Source: an uncultured Collinsella sp.
GTDB lineage: Bacteria > Actinomycetota > Coriobacteriia > Coriobacteriales > Coriobacteriaceae
Assembly (NCBI GenBank): GCA_900546085.1
Contig: URBS01000035.1
Coordinates: 1 to 16,386 of the forward strand
Length of the DNA stretch: 16,386 nucleotides
Direction of reading: 5' to 3'
Of this stretch, positions 1 through 6,130 are shown piece after piece. The notes beneath the pieces are model-generated. The model was given only the letters and a program-made list of their open reading frames with translations, was not told where the DNA came from and did no database searches. How positions within the stretch are numbered: position 1 is the first letter of the stretch; each line of letters starts with the position of its first letter. The position numbers were made by a program, and so were the translations under genes.

Positions 1-45
1 GAGATAAGCTAGTGACTGGAGTTCAGACGTGTGCTCTTCCGATCT
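1..45 (+). other. Illumina P7/index adapter (not genomic)
   Basis: Positions 12-45 are exactly the 34-nt TruSeq read-2 adapter, beginning GTGACTGGAGTTC and ending CTCTTCCGATCT. Positions 1-5 (GAGAT) are the end of the P7 primer. Positions 6-11 (AAGCTA) sit where the six-base index belongs; the complement TAGCTT is the index I know as TruSeq LT number 10. This is sequencing construct left in the assembly, so genomic sequence begins at 46. Confidence 0.98.
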
Positions 46-97
46 GTTCGCGCCAATGCGTGACTGACTGGGTTGAAATTCGTGATTTCCTGTGCCT

Positions 98-1225
98 ATG
101 AAAGATCTACTTTGTGACATATCGGCTTTTAGGTACTGGCGTTTGCCTCCTCAAGTCCGCGCTTTGTGTCCGCCTCTTCCACGACCGGAAGAAGACCGGC
201 AGCGATATGATCTCGCCCGCAACCCGACGGCTGCGGTCGCGCTCGGTTTTCCGTTGTATACATTGGTTCGGACGAGAAACAAACGGACTTGTCCTGCCAG
301 CATTAGGCAGCGGCTGTTTCTTGGTGAGCTTCCCAGGGAATCCGTGCTGGAAACGGAGCATGGGTTTTTGATTACGTCTCCTCTACTGACGGCATTCATC
401 ATGTTGCGGCATCTGACGGATCTTCAGCTTCTTTTGGTATTGGCGGAGATGTGCGGCTTGTTTGCGGTGTGTGCCCTGCCGGCGGCACTTGAGGCGGAGC
501 TTTCGCGTGCAATTGATTCGGGCGCGATTTCGACAACGTTCGGTTGGGTGCGCTGCCCGTCCGAGGACGGCACCGCCTCAAATTTATGGCGTCGAGACGC
601 TTTGGTTTTGGGCGGAGACCTTGACCGTTTTTGTTCAGATGTTTGCGGGATGCGTTACGGCAATAGATTTATAGCGGTATCGCAACTCGTTCCATTGGGC
701 GCCGCGTCGCCTTTTGAGGTCGAGGCGTATTTGCTACTTGCACTGCCGCGATCCCTGGGAGGCGAAGGTTTTTGCAGCATAGAGCTCAATGTCGAAGTGA
801 TGCTAAGCACAAGCGCTCGGGCGATTGTGGGAAAGTCCCGCGTATATATCGATCTGCTTCTGTCTTCGCCGGACGGGAGGCGACAGGTGGCCATTGAATG
901 TCAGGGAAAGGCCTCGCACGGATGCGCAGGGGATGGCTTGCGTGACGCTGACCGCATGACGGCCCTTCAGGCCATGGGCTACGATGTACTTCTCCTGACA
1001 CACAGACAGATATCCGATGAGGGTAGATTCCACGCGATCGTTAAGGCCGTATGCAGGATGCTCGATGCTGAATATCGTGATAAAAGCTCAGATGAGCAAA
1101 GGGCTGAGACATTACTCCGGTCTGAACTATTCGTTGACTGGACAAAATTGGGAGTAATTGACGGAAAGATGCCCGTTAGACACAAAACAGCTCGATCGTG
1201 GACGGCTGCGGTTCTAAGTGAGTAG
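98..1225 (+). CDS. AbiEi/DUF559-like protein with PD-(D/E)XK-type C-terminus
   Basis: A 375-residue protein from the ATG at 98; a GTG at 92 is in frame, a TGA at 83-85 bounds the frame, and neither start has a clear Shine-Dalgarno. The N-terminal half has the shape of AbiEi-type antitoxin proteins: an SA-F-x-YW-R-x-PP opening, an RQRLF/LP stretch and a G-F-L-I-T-S-P-L-L-T segment. The C-terminal third reads YIDLLL, then VAIECQGKASHG, then YDVLLLTHRQI. That D...ExQ/K spacing is typical of DUF559/Vsr-like nuclease folds. The usual N-terminal winged helix of AbiEi is missing, and no AbiEii toxin gene is adjacent. Codons such as AGG, CTA, ATA and CGA are commoner than in neighbours, suggesting transfer. 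The last codons and TAG stop come from the 123-bp repeat at 1214. Activity is unproven; the family call is by motif only. Confidence 0.6.
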   Translation: MKDLLCDISAFRYWRLPPQVRALCPPLPRPEEDRQRYDLARNPTAAVALGFPLYTLVRTRNKRTCPASIRQRLFLGELPRESVLETEHGFLITSPLLTAFIMLRHLTDLQLLLVLAEMCGLFAVCALPAALEAELSRAIDSGAISTTFGWVRCPSEDGTASNLWRRDALVLGGDLDRFCSDVCGMRYGNRFIAVSQLVPLGAASPFEVEAYLLLALPRSLGGEGFCSIELNVEVMLSTSARAIVGKSRVYIDLLLSSPDGRRQVAIECQGKASHGCAGDGLRDADRMTALQAMGYDVLLLTHRQISDEGRFHAIVKAVCRMLDAEYRDKSSDEQRAETLLRSELFVDWTKLGVIDGKMPVRHKTARSWTAAVLSE

Positions 1226-1336
1226 GCTTTTGGCACTTTGGCGACCAGGCCGTTTTGAAACAAGTCATTTACCTGCGACTTTATAAAGCAATACGGATGG
1301 TCTGCTCGGCAAGTTTCGAAAAGTCTACTCACTTAG
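1214..1336. repeat. 123-bp palindromic repeat, copy A
   Basis: Begins CTAAGTGAGTAGGCTTTTGG and ends CGAAAAGTCTACTCACTTAG, giving terminal inverted repeats that match at 18 of 20 positions. It is the same length as copy B at 10898-11020 and in the same orientation. By hand, 82 of 123 positions match without gaps. The ends are almost invariant, and TACCTGCG and CTCGGC are shared internally. ATACGG is also shared but shifted by 2 bp. Both copies begin CTA and end TAG, so they could be read as TA-flanked elements inserted in a CTAG target. No ORF is inside. It could be a MITE-like non-autonomous element or a dispersed structured element. Confidence 0.85.
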
Positions 1337-1400
1337 TTTTTGACGAGAGACCGATGCCGAAGATAGCTCTATTTCAGGGCGTTAACGAGTTCTCGAGACA

Positions 1401-1433
1401 CAAAAAGGCCCGAACCAATACGGTCCGGGCCTT
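1401..1433 (-). terminator. Rho-independent terminator of the rubrerythrin gene
   Basis: A 12-bp stem, AAGGCCCGAACC paired with GGTCCGGGCCTT with one mismatch, closes a 5-nt loop at 1405-1433. Read on the minus strand it is followed by a run of five T (1402-1406, partly in the stem) and lies about 40 bp past the rubrerythrin stop. The plus-strand side is also pyrimidine-rich (CTTCTTCTTC), so it may stop transcripts from the left as well. Confidence 0.85.
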
Positions 1434-1470
1434 CTTCTTCGAGCTAGAGGTTATGTCTCAGGCGGTTGGC

Positions 1471-2031
1471 TTAGCCAAAGTAACGCTTGAGCAGGCCGGC
1501 GAAAGCCTTGCCGTGGCGAGCCTCGTCGCGGGCCATCTCGTGCACGGTGTCGTGGATAGCATCGAGACCGGCGGCCTTGGCGCGCTTGGCAAGATCGGTC
1601 TTGCCGGCGGTGGCGCCATTCTCGGCCTCAACGCGCATCTCGAGGTTCTTCTTGGTGGAATCGGTCACGACCTCGCCCAGGAGCTCGGCGAACTTGGCGG
1701 CATGCTCGGCCTCCTCGTGGGCAGCCTTCTCCCAGTACAGGCCGATCTCGGGATAACCCTCGCGATGAGCAACGCGAGCCATGGCCAGGTACATACCGAC
1801 CTCGGAGCACTCGCCCTCAAAGTTGGCGCGCAGATCGGCAACGATGTCCTCGGAGACGCCCTCCATCTTGGCGACGCCCACGACGTGCTCGGCAGCCCAC
1901 TCGAGCTGGCCCTCCTCCTGCTTCAGGAAGCGAGAGCCGGGAACGCCGCACTGGGGGCACTTGAAATCCTCGGGCAGCTGGTCGCCGTCGAACTCTTCCA
2001 CATAACCGCAAACGGGGCAAACAAACTTCAT
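1471..2031 (-). CDS. Reverse rubrerythrin (rubredoxin-ferritin-like peroxidase)
   Basis: A 186-residue protein starting at the ATG at 2031, preceded on its strand by AAAGGA about 8 nt away; longer in-frame upstream starts lack this and run through the promoter. Residues 1-30 are a rubredoxin domain with two Cys pairs (C5/C8 in CPVCGY and C25/C28 in CPQCG). The remainder is a ferritin-like di-iron four-helix domain with EGECSEVGMY (72-81), HEEAEH (105-110) and RDEARH (168-173), which supply the Glu/His ligands. The rubredoxin-first order is that of reverse rubrerythrins, which reduce hydrogen peroxide (and in clostridia oxygen) with electrons from NAD(P)H via redox partners, protecting anaerobes in the cytoplasm. 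It is monocistronic, with promoter and terminator both visible. The C-terminal YFG ends at a normal family length. Confidence 0.93.
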   Translation of the reverse strand: MKFVCPVCGYVEEFDGDQLPEDFKCPQCGVPGSRFLKQEEGQLEWAAEHVVGVAKMEGVSEDIVADLRANFEGECSEVGMYLAMARVAHREGYPEIGLYWEKAAHEEAEHAAKFAELLGEVVTDSTKKNLEMRVEAENGATAGKTDLAKRAKAAGLDAIHDTVHEMARDEARHGKAFAGLLKRYFG

Positions 2032-2115
2032 GATTCGATCCTTTCGATCGATGGCGATGGTGCGCTCGTCCGGTCCCGTAAGGGCCCTCTCCGGACGTGC
2101 GTCTTGACGAGTTCT
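2032..2115 (-). promoter_or_regulatory. Rubrerythrin 5' leader with inverted repeats
   Basis: The leader between promoter and start contains GTCCGG (2068-2073) facing CCGGAC (2091-2096). Nearer the gene, TCGATC-gaaag-GATCGA places the Shine-Dalgarno AAAGGA across loop and stem of a 6-bp hairpin. These are visible pairings; a role in controlling translation is inference. Confidence 0.35.
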
Positions 2116-2143
2116 ATTATCCATAAATGAGACCGAATGTGAA
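2116..2143 (-). promoter_or_regulatory. Promoter of the rubrerythrin gene
   Basis: On the minus strand TTCACA (2138-2143, 5 of 6 to TTGACA) is followed after 16 bp by GATAAT (2116-2121, 5 of 6 to TATAAT). It faces the rubrerythrin ATG and predicts an mRNA leader of roughly 75-80 nt. Confidence 0.6.
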
Positions 2144-2188
2144 GCCTATTAGGAATGATTTTTAATAAAACAATTTAAGCATGTGTAG

Positions 2189-2206
2189 ATGTTGATTGAT
2201 TAACGA
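2189..2206. promoter_or_regulatory. Rex-like operator 1
   Basis: ATGTTGATTGATTAACGA matches the clostridial Rex consensus TTGTTAA-N4-TTAACAA at 11 of 14 fixed positions. It lies just upstream of the probable ADH promoter and 64 bp from a second, similar site. The consensus is from memory of Rex regulon work; binding is inferred. Confidence 0.45.
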
Positions 2207-2235
2207 TTGCTAGACCTCGTGCGACCTCCGATGAG

Positions 2236-2241
2236 TACAAT
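2236..2241 (+). promoter_or_regulatory. Probable -10 box of the ADH-ALDH operon
   Basis: TACAAT matches TATAAT at 5 of 6 positions and lies 46 bp before the ADH start codon. No good -35 box is seen 16-19 bp upstream, which would fit an activated or weak promoter. Its predicted start of transcription falls between the two Rex-like sites. Confidence 0.4.
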
Positions 2242-2252
2242 CGGTCGAGCAA

Positions 2253-2270
2253 ATGTTGACCAATCAACAA
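2253..2270. promoter_or_regulatory. Rex-like operator 2
   Basis: ATGTTGACCAATCAACAA contains a perfect 6-bp inverted repeat (TGTTGA-ccaa-TCAACA, 2254-2269) and matches TTGTTAA-N4-TTAACAA at 11 of 14 positions. It sits between the probable transcription start and the ADH Shine-Dalgarno, where a bound repressor would block transcription. Rex senses the NADH/NAD+ ratio and commonly controls alcohol dehydrogenase genes. Confidence 0.5.
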
Positions 2271-2287
2271 ATGAAGGAGCTTCCTTT

Positions 2288-3508
2288 ATGCATCTAGCCC
2301 GCCGCGCCTGGTGCCGAACGTATCAAACGGTTTTTCGCATCGCATTGCCGGTGCTGCCCTATACCGAGCCACGCATTTTAGAGCACGCTGAGGAAGTGCC
2401 CGCAGTGCTTCAAAAGCGTTCAATACACCATGTTCTTATCGTGACAGATCCCGGCATTGCCCGTCTGGGGCTCACGGCACCGCTCGAGACAGCGCTCGCG
2501 TCCAAGGGAATTAGCGCTGCGGTCTATGCCGAAACACGTGCGAACCCCACGGTCTCAAACGTGGAGGAAGCGGCATCTCTGTATCGAGAGAGCACCTGCC
2601 AGGCCATTATCGGCTTTGGCGGCGGTTCGGCCATGGACTGTGCCAAGGGCGTGGGCGCACGCATCGCACAGCCAAATAAGCCCATCAACAAGATGCGCGG
2701 GCTGCTGCGGATTCATCGTCGCCTGCCGCTGCTCATCGCCGTTCCCACCACGGCAGGTACGGGAAGCGAGGTCACGCTTGCGGCAGTAATTACCGATGAC
2801 GAGACGCACTACAAGTACCCCATTAACGACTTTGTGCTTATCCCGCGCTTTGCGGTGCACGACCCCGAGCTTACGCGCGGCCTGCCCGCCTCCATTACGG
2901 GGCAGACGGGCATGGATGCCCTGACGCATTCCGTCGAGGCCTTTATCGGCCGTAGCACCACGCCCTACACGCGCAAGATGGCGCGTCAGGCGGTCCAGCT
3001 CATCCACGACAATTTGCCCGAGGCTTATGAGCATGGCGACGACATGCGCGCTCGTCGCAATATGCTTTCGGCGGCGTATAAAGCGGGTGTTGCATTTACC
3101 CGCTCCTATGTCGGATATGTGCATGCCATCGCGCATAGTCTGGGCGGCCGATACGGAATTCCGCACGGCTTGGCCAACGCCATCATCCTGCCGCACATGC
3201 TTCGCGCTTATGGTGACGCCGCCGCCCCCAAGCTTGCCGATCTTGCTCGCATGGCCGGTATCGCGCCGGCTAACGCGCAGGACAGTCTTGCGGCCGAGGC
3301 CTTTATCGATTGGGTCGACCGCATGAATGCCGCCTTGGGCATTCCCAAATATGTGACGGGCATTCGCCGCTCCGATATTCCGCAAATGGCGGCCCATGCC
3401 GATGCCGAGGCCAATCCGCTATACCCCGTTCCACTTTTGATGGACCGTTTGGAGCTCGAGCGTATGTACGAGGTCGTCGCGGGTGGTATGTTTGAGGATG
3501 AGAACTAG
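2288..3508 (+). CDS. Iron-containing alcohol dehydrogenase
   Basis: A 406-residue enzyme from the ATG at 2288, 8 nt after AAGGAG (2274-2279); an in-frame TTG at 2207 is upstream of the probable promoter and is rejected. It belongs to the group III iron-type ADH family, which interconverts alcohols and aldehydes/ketones with NAD(P)H. Visible marks are GGGSAMDCAK (111-120, nucleotide binding), PTTAGTGSE (153-161), and the metal-binding set D210 and H214 in TGMDALTHSVEAF, plus H279 and H293 in VHAIAHSLGG...IPHG. The 14-residue gap between the last two His matches FucO-type enzymes. The stop codon overlaps the Shine-Dalgarno of the aldehyde dehydrogenase 8 nt downstream, so the two are co-transcribed. 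Two Rex-like sites lie upstream. The substrate cannot be read from the sequence. Confidence 0.93.
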   Translation: MHLARRAWCRTYQTVFRIALPVLPYTEPRILEHAEEVPAVLQKRSIHHVLIVTDPGIARLGLTAPLETALASKGISAAVYAETRANPTVSNVEEAASLYRESTCQAIIGFGGGSAMDCAKGVGARIAQPNKPINKMRGLLRIHRRLPLLIAVPTTAGTGSEVTLAAVITDDETHYKYPINDFVLIPRFAVHDPELTRGLPASITGQTGMDALTHSVEAFIGRSTTPYTRKMARQAVQLIHDNLPEAYEHGDDMRARRNMLSAAYKAGVAFTRSYVGYVHAIAHSLGGRYGIPHGLANAIILPHMLRAYGDAAAPKLADLARMAGIAPANAQDSLAAEAFIDWVDRMNAALGIPKYVTGIRRSDIPQMAAHADAEANPLYPVPLLMDRLELERMYEVVAGGMFEDEN

Positions 3509-3516
3509 GAGGGCCC

Positions 3517-4896
3517 ATGAACACCGAGGAAATCGCGCGCATTGTCGGCGAACAGCGCGCCTACTTTAAGACGCGCGCCACGTTTGATGTCGATGCTCGA
3601 CGTCGCGCCCTCGTGCGCCTGCGCGAGGCGGTGCGAGCACACGAGACCGATATTGCCCATGCGCTCAAGACCGATTTGGGAAAGTCGCATGACGAGGCCT
3701 ATATGTGTGAGATCGGCACCTCGCTTTCCGAGATTCGTCATCAGATTGCGCATGTGGCTCGATGGAGCCGTCCGCGCCTGCGTCCGTGTGACCTCGCCAA
3801 CGCCGTGAGTGTGTGCAAAACGCAAGCCGTGCCCTATGGCGTCACGCTCATTATGGCGCCCTGGAACTACCCGTTTTTGCTAACGCTCGAGCCGCTTGCC
3901 GGCGCCCTTGCCGCGGGCAATACCGTGGTCATCAAGCCGAGTGCCTATGCTCCGGCATCGAGCGCGGTGCTCAGGCAGATTTGCGAGGAAGCATTTGATC
4001 CGCGCCTGGTGACGGTCGTCGAAGGCGGGCGTGCCGAGAACGAGGCGCTGCTCGACGAGAGCTGGGACAAGATCTTCTTTACCGGTAGCGTTCCGGTCGG
4101 CAAGCTCGTCATGGAGCGCGCGAGCAAAAACCTCACGCCCGTGACGCTTGAGCTGGGCGGCAAGAGCCCCTGCATCGTGGATGCGACGGCAAACTTGAAG
4201 GTCGCGGCACGGCGTATCGCCTTTGGTAAATGGCTCAACGTAGGGCAGACCTGCGTGGCGCCCGACTACCTGCTGGTCGATACGCGCGTGCACGACGAGC
4301 TGCTGGGACTCATCAAGGAGGAGGCCCGTCGCATGTTTGGCGAGCACCCGCTCGACAACGAGGACTACGGTCATATTGTCAACGCCAAGCATTTCGCGCG
4401 CGTACGCGGGCTGATCGACCCCGACAAGGTTGTGCTGGGAGGCACGGCGCGCGAGTCGTCGCTCAAGATTGAGCCGACGATCCTAGACGGCGTGGCGCCT
4501 GAGGACGCCGTGATGCAGGAAGAGATTTTCGGTCCCATCTTGCCGGTGCTGACGTTTGAGAGCCTGGATGAGGCCGAGGCGTTTATTGCAGATCGTCCGA
4601 CGCCGCTGGCCCTGTATATCTTTAGCCAGGATCGCGCAGTTCAGGAGCGCTTTGTGCGCTACGTGCCCTTTGGCGGCGGCTGCGTTAACGACACGATCAT
4701 GCACTTGGCTACGAGCCATATGGGCTTCGGCGGCATGGGCGCGAGCGGTATGGGCCAGTACCATGGCCGCGAGAGCTTCGATACGTTTAGCCACAAGAAG
4801 AGCATCGTGAACAAGGCAACGTGGTTGGACGTGCCATTCCGCTATGCCCCTTATGCAAGCTGGAAGCACAAGTTCGTGCGCATGTTTGTGCATTAG
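3517..4896 (+). CDS. Aldehyde dehydrogenase (ALDH3-like)
   Basis: A 459-residue NAD(P)-dependent aldehyde dehydrogenase with an AGGAGG site (3507-3512) that overlaps the ADH stop codon. Motifs run in order: PWNYPF (115-120) with N117 for the oxyanion hole, VVIKPS (137-142) with the cofactor-binding K140, FTGS (188-191), LELGGKSP (211-218) with general base E212, and NVGQTC (241-246) with nucleophile C246. The compact length and PWNYP form are those of the ALDH3 class, which oxidises medium- and long-chain or aromatic aldehydes; no C-terminal membrane tail is present. Beside an iron ADH it probably completes alcohol-aldehyde-acid conversion or detoxifies aldehydes; direction and substrate are not determined by the sequence. 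Confidence 0.93.
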   Translation: MNTEEIARIVGEQRAYFKTRATFDVDARRRALVRLREAVRAHETDIAHALKTDLGKSHDEAYMCEIGTSLSEIRHQIAHVARWSRPRLRPCDLANAVSVCKTQAVPYGVTLIMAPWNYPFLLTLEPLAGALAAGNTVVIKPSAYAPASSAVLRQICEEAFDPRLVTVVEGGRAENEALLDESWDKIFFTGSVPVGKLVMERASKNLTPVTLELGGKSPCIVDATANLKVAARRIAFGKWLNVGQTCVAPDYLLVDTRVHDELLGLIKEEARRMFGEHPLDNEDYGHIVNAKHFARVRGLIDPDKVVLGGTARESSLKIEPTILDGVAPEDAVMQEEIFGPILPVLTFESLDEAEAFIADRPTPLALYIFSQDRAVQERFVRYVPFGGGCVNDTIMHLATSHMGFGGMGASGMGQYHGRESFDTFSHKKSIVNKATWLDVPFRYAPYASWKHKFVRMFVH

Positions 4897-4916
4897 AATC
4901 AGATAAGGATGAATTT

Positions 4917-5063
4917 ATGTCCGCACGGGCCCGTAGACTTCTCGATAAGGTCAAACGCTGGTTTATCCGGCCGTTAGAGGAGTTGCCATGTACGAGCCTT
5001 CACGTGTTCTTCTGTCGTTTCATATCGCAGGATTTCAATATGCCGACGGCGCTTTGGTCCTAG
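4917..5063 (+). CDS. 48-aa ORF overlapping the HIRAN gene (leader or displaced N-terminus)
   Basis: A short ORF from the ATG at 4917, after a good AAGGATG site. Residues 2-24 are basic and amphipathic (SARARRLLDKVKRWFIRPLE). After residue 24 the frame continues into the HIRAN gene in the wrong phase (C-terminus HVFFCRFISQDF...), where the amino acids look non-natural. The HIRAN ATG at 4988 sits exactly at the point where one extra base would fuse RPLEELP to MYEPS. It may therefore be (a) a short upstream peptide coupling translation, (b) the true HIRAN N-terminus separated by a one-base deletion or assembly error, or (c) a frameshift site. Only the start and first 24 residues are supported. 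Confidence 0.45.
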   Translation: MSARARRLLDKVKRWFIRPLEELPCTSLHVFFCRFISQDFNMPTALWS

Positions 5064-5314
5064 GCGATCTTAAAGCGGGCGATAAACTGACGCTGTGTGC
5101 CGAGCGCGATAATCCCCATGACCCCGAGGCGGTTGCGATCTACTATGGCAAGACCAAACTTGGCTATGTTCCGGGAAACGAGGTCGGCCCGCTGTCCTTG
5201 ATGATGTATTACGGCCATGAGGACGTATTTGAGGCCCACGTGCAACAGGTTGCTCCCGAGCGCAGCCCGTGGCATCAGGTTCGCGTTGGACTCTACGTGG
5301 TGGATGCTCGCTAG
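4988..5314 (+). CDS. HIRAN-domain protein
   Basis: A 108-residue protein with start ATG 4988 after AGAGGAG (about 6 nt spacing). Nearly all of it is one HIRAN domain: FHIAGFQYADG (11-21), LKAGDKLTLCAERDNPHDPEAVAIYYGKT and KLGYVPGNE. These are the hallmark AGFQ, NP.DP.AV and LGYVP elements. HIRAN domains are OB-like folds that bind DNA ends in HLTF-type helicases; free-standing bacterial versions are common and their role is mostly unknown. It overlaps the preceding 48-aa ORF by 76 nt in another frame and lies 18 nt before the next small gene, so it is part of an operon. DNA binding here is family inference. Confidence 0.85.
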   Translation: MYEPSRVLLSFHIAGFQYADGALVLGDLKAGDKLTLCAERDNPHDPEAVAIYYGKTKLGYVPGNEVGPLSLMMYYGHEDVFEAHVQQVAPERSPWHQVRVGLYVVDAR

Positions 5315-5332
5315 TCGGCAATGGGGACTGCC

Positions 5333-5512
5333 ATGTTTGATGACGATGACCTGTTCGATCTGACAGATGATCCGTTTGAGTGGGATATGCTACTCGATGA
5401 CGATGAGTTGGAGCAGGACCGTAGGAAACGGCATGACAAGAAAACTCAGAGTGACGCTTCGAAAAAGCAAGACAAGCGCCGCCGCGGACTGTTCGGCGGG
5501 CTCTTTGGATAA
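5333..5512 (+). CDS. Small charge-segregated protein, function unknown
   Basis: A 59-residue ORF; the ATG at 5333 (weak GGGGA upstream) is preferred over an in-frame ATG at 5321 that has no ribosome site. The first half is intensely acidic (MFDDDDLFDLTDDPFEWDML followed by LDDDELE), the second half basic (DRRKRHDKK, KKQDKRRR), and it ends GLFGGLFG. No known domain is recognised. The charge split and the repeated GLFG tail suggest a disordered adaptor that binds a basic or nucleic-acid partner, but that is speculation. It lies between the HIRAN and phosphoesterase genes in the same direction, so probably the same transcript. Confidence 0.6.
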   Translation: MFDDDDLFDLTDDPFEWDMLLDDDELEQDRRKRHDKKTQSDASKKQDKRRRGLFGGLFG

Positions 5513-5578
5513 CCGCCGCATCGCTACGTCTGTATACTTAGCACGAGTTGAACACGTTGCGAAATGAGGGCATAGACG

Positions 5579-6124
5579 ATGATGTGGTTTACCGCCGACC
5601 TGCACCTGGGCGATACGAATATCTTGCACGACATGGATCGGCCGTTTGATTCGGTCGAGGAGATGAACCGCAAGGTCATCGATGCCATCAATGAGTGCGT
5701 GGCTGTGGACGACCGCCTCTATATCTTGGGAGACTATACCTATCGTTTGCCCCTGGCGGAGGCGGTGCGCCTGCGCGAGCGCATCGAATGCCAGAACGTG
5801 ACGCTCATCCGTGGCAACCATGACAGCGACTGGGAAGATCCAGCTGCGCCCCAAATCTGGGAAGACGTGCGTGATTACTTGGAGGTTGCTCCCGGCTATG
5901 CCAAGGGCCATCGTCTGGTTATGAGCCACTACCCCATGCTCAGCTGGAATGGTAAGGCGCGTGGCGCCATCATGCTACACGGGCATATCCACAGCAGAGG
6001 AGACCGCACCAACGCTCGCAACCGCGATCGCGAGCGCCCCATTTACCGCTACGATGTGGGCCTCGACGCCAACAACTACAAGCCCGTAAGCCGAGACCAG
6101 ATCCTGAATTTCTTTGGACTGTAG
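5579..6124 (+). CDS. Calcineurin-like metallophosphoesterase
   Basis: A 181-residue enzyme from ATG 5579 (an ATG at 5582 is equally possible), with GAGGGC about 8 nt upstream. It shows the full metal-binding series of the calcineurin-like phosphoesterase superfamily: DLH (D7, H9), GDY (51-53), RGNHD (78-82), SHYP (H117) and HGHIH (134-138). Members cleave phosphomono- or diesters with two metal ions; the short length matches single-domain bacterial forms. It follows the small-gene cluster by 66 nt and is followed by a strong hairpin at 6131-6167. Substrate is unknown; nucleotide or nucleic acid are both possible. Confidence 0.92.
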   Translation: MMWFTADLHLGDTNILHDMDRPFDSVEEMNRKVIDAINECVAVDDRLYILGDYTYRLPLAEAVRLRERIECQNVTLIRGNHDSDWEDPAAPQIWEDVRDYLEVAPGYAKGHRLVMSHYPMLSWNGKARGAIMLHGHIHSRGDRTNARNRDRERPIYRYDVGLDANNYKPVSRDQILNFFGL

Positions 6125-6130
6125 CTCGCA

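Noticed and set aside
1255..2130. 291-aa plus-strand ORF across repeat A, the terminator and rubrerythrin
   Set aside because: It crosses a terminator and lies antisense to a strongly conserved gene; its repeated Gly/Leu composition is the mirror of the rubrerythrin codons.
2131..2150. TGTGAA half-site as an actinobacterial Rex site
   Set aside because: Only one arm is present and it coincides with the -35 box of rubrerythrin; the matching TTCACA arm is missing.
2207..2287. 27-residue N-terminal extension of the alcohol dehydrogenase from a TTG
   Set aside because: It would span the probable promoter and the second Rex-like site; ATG 2288 has AAGGAG at 8 nt.
2555..3397. 280-aa minus-strand ORF opposite the alcohol dehydrogenase
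   Set aside because: Shadow of the ADH gene; no ribosome site and no domain.
5505..5538. Separate promoter for the metallophosphoesterase (TTGGAT ... TATACT)
   Set aside because: The -10-like TATACT at 5533-5538 is good, but the spacing to the -35-like box is 22 bp, too long; the gene may simply be read from the upstream cluster.
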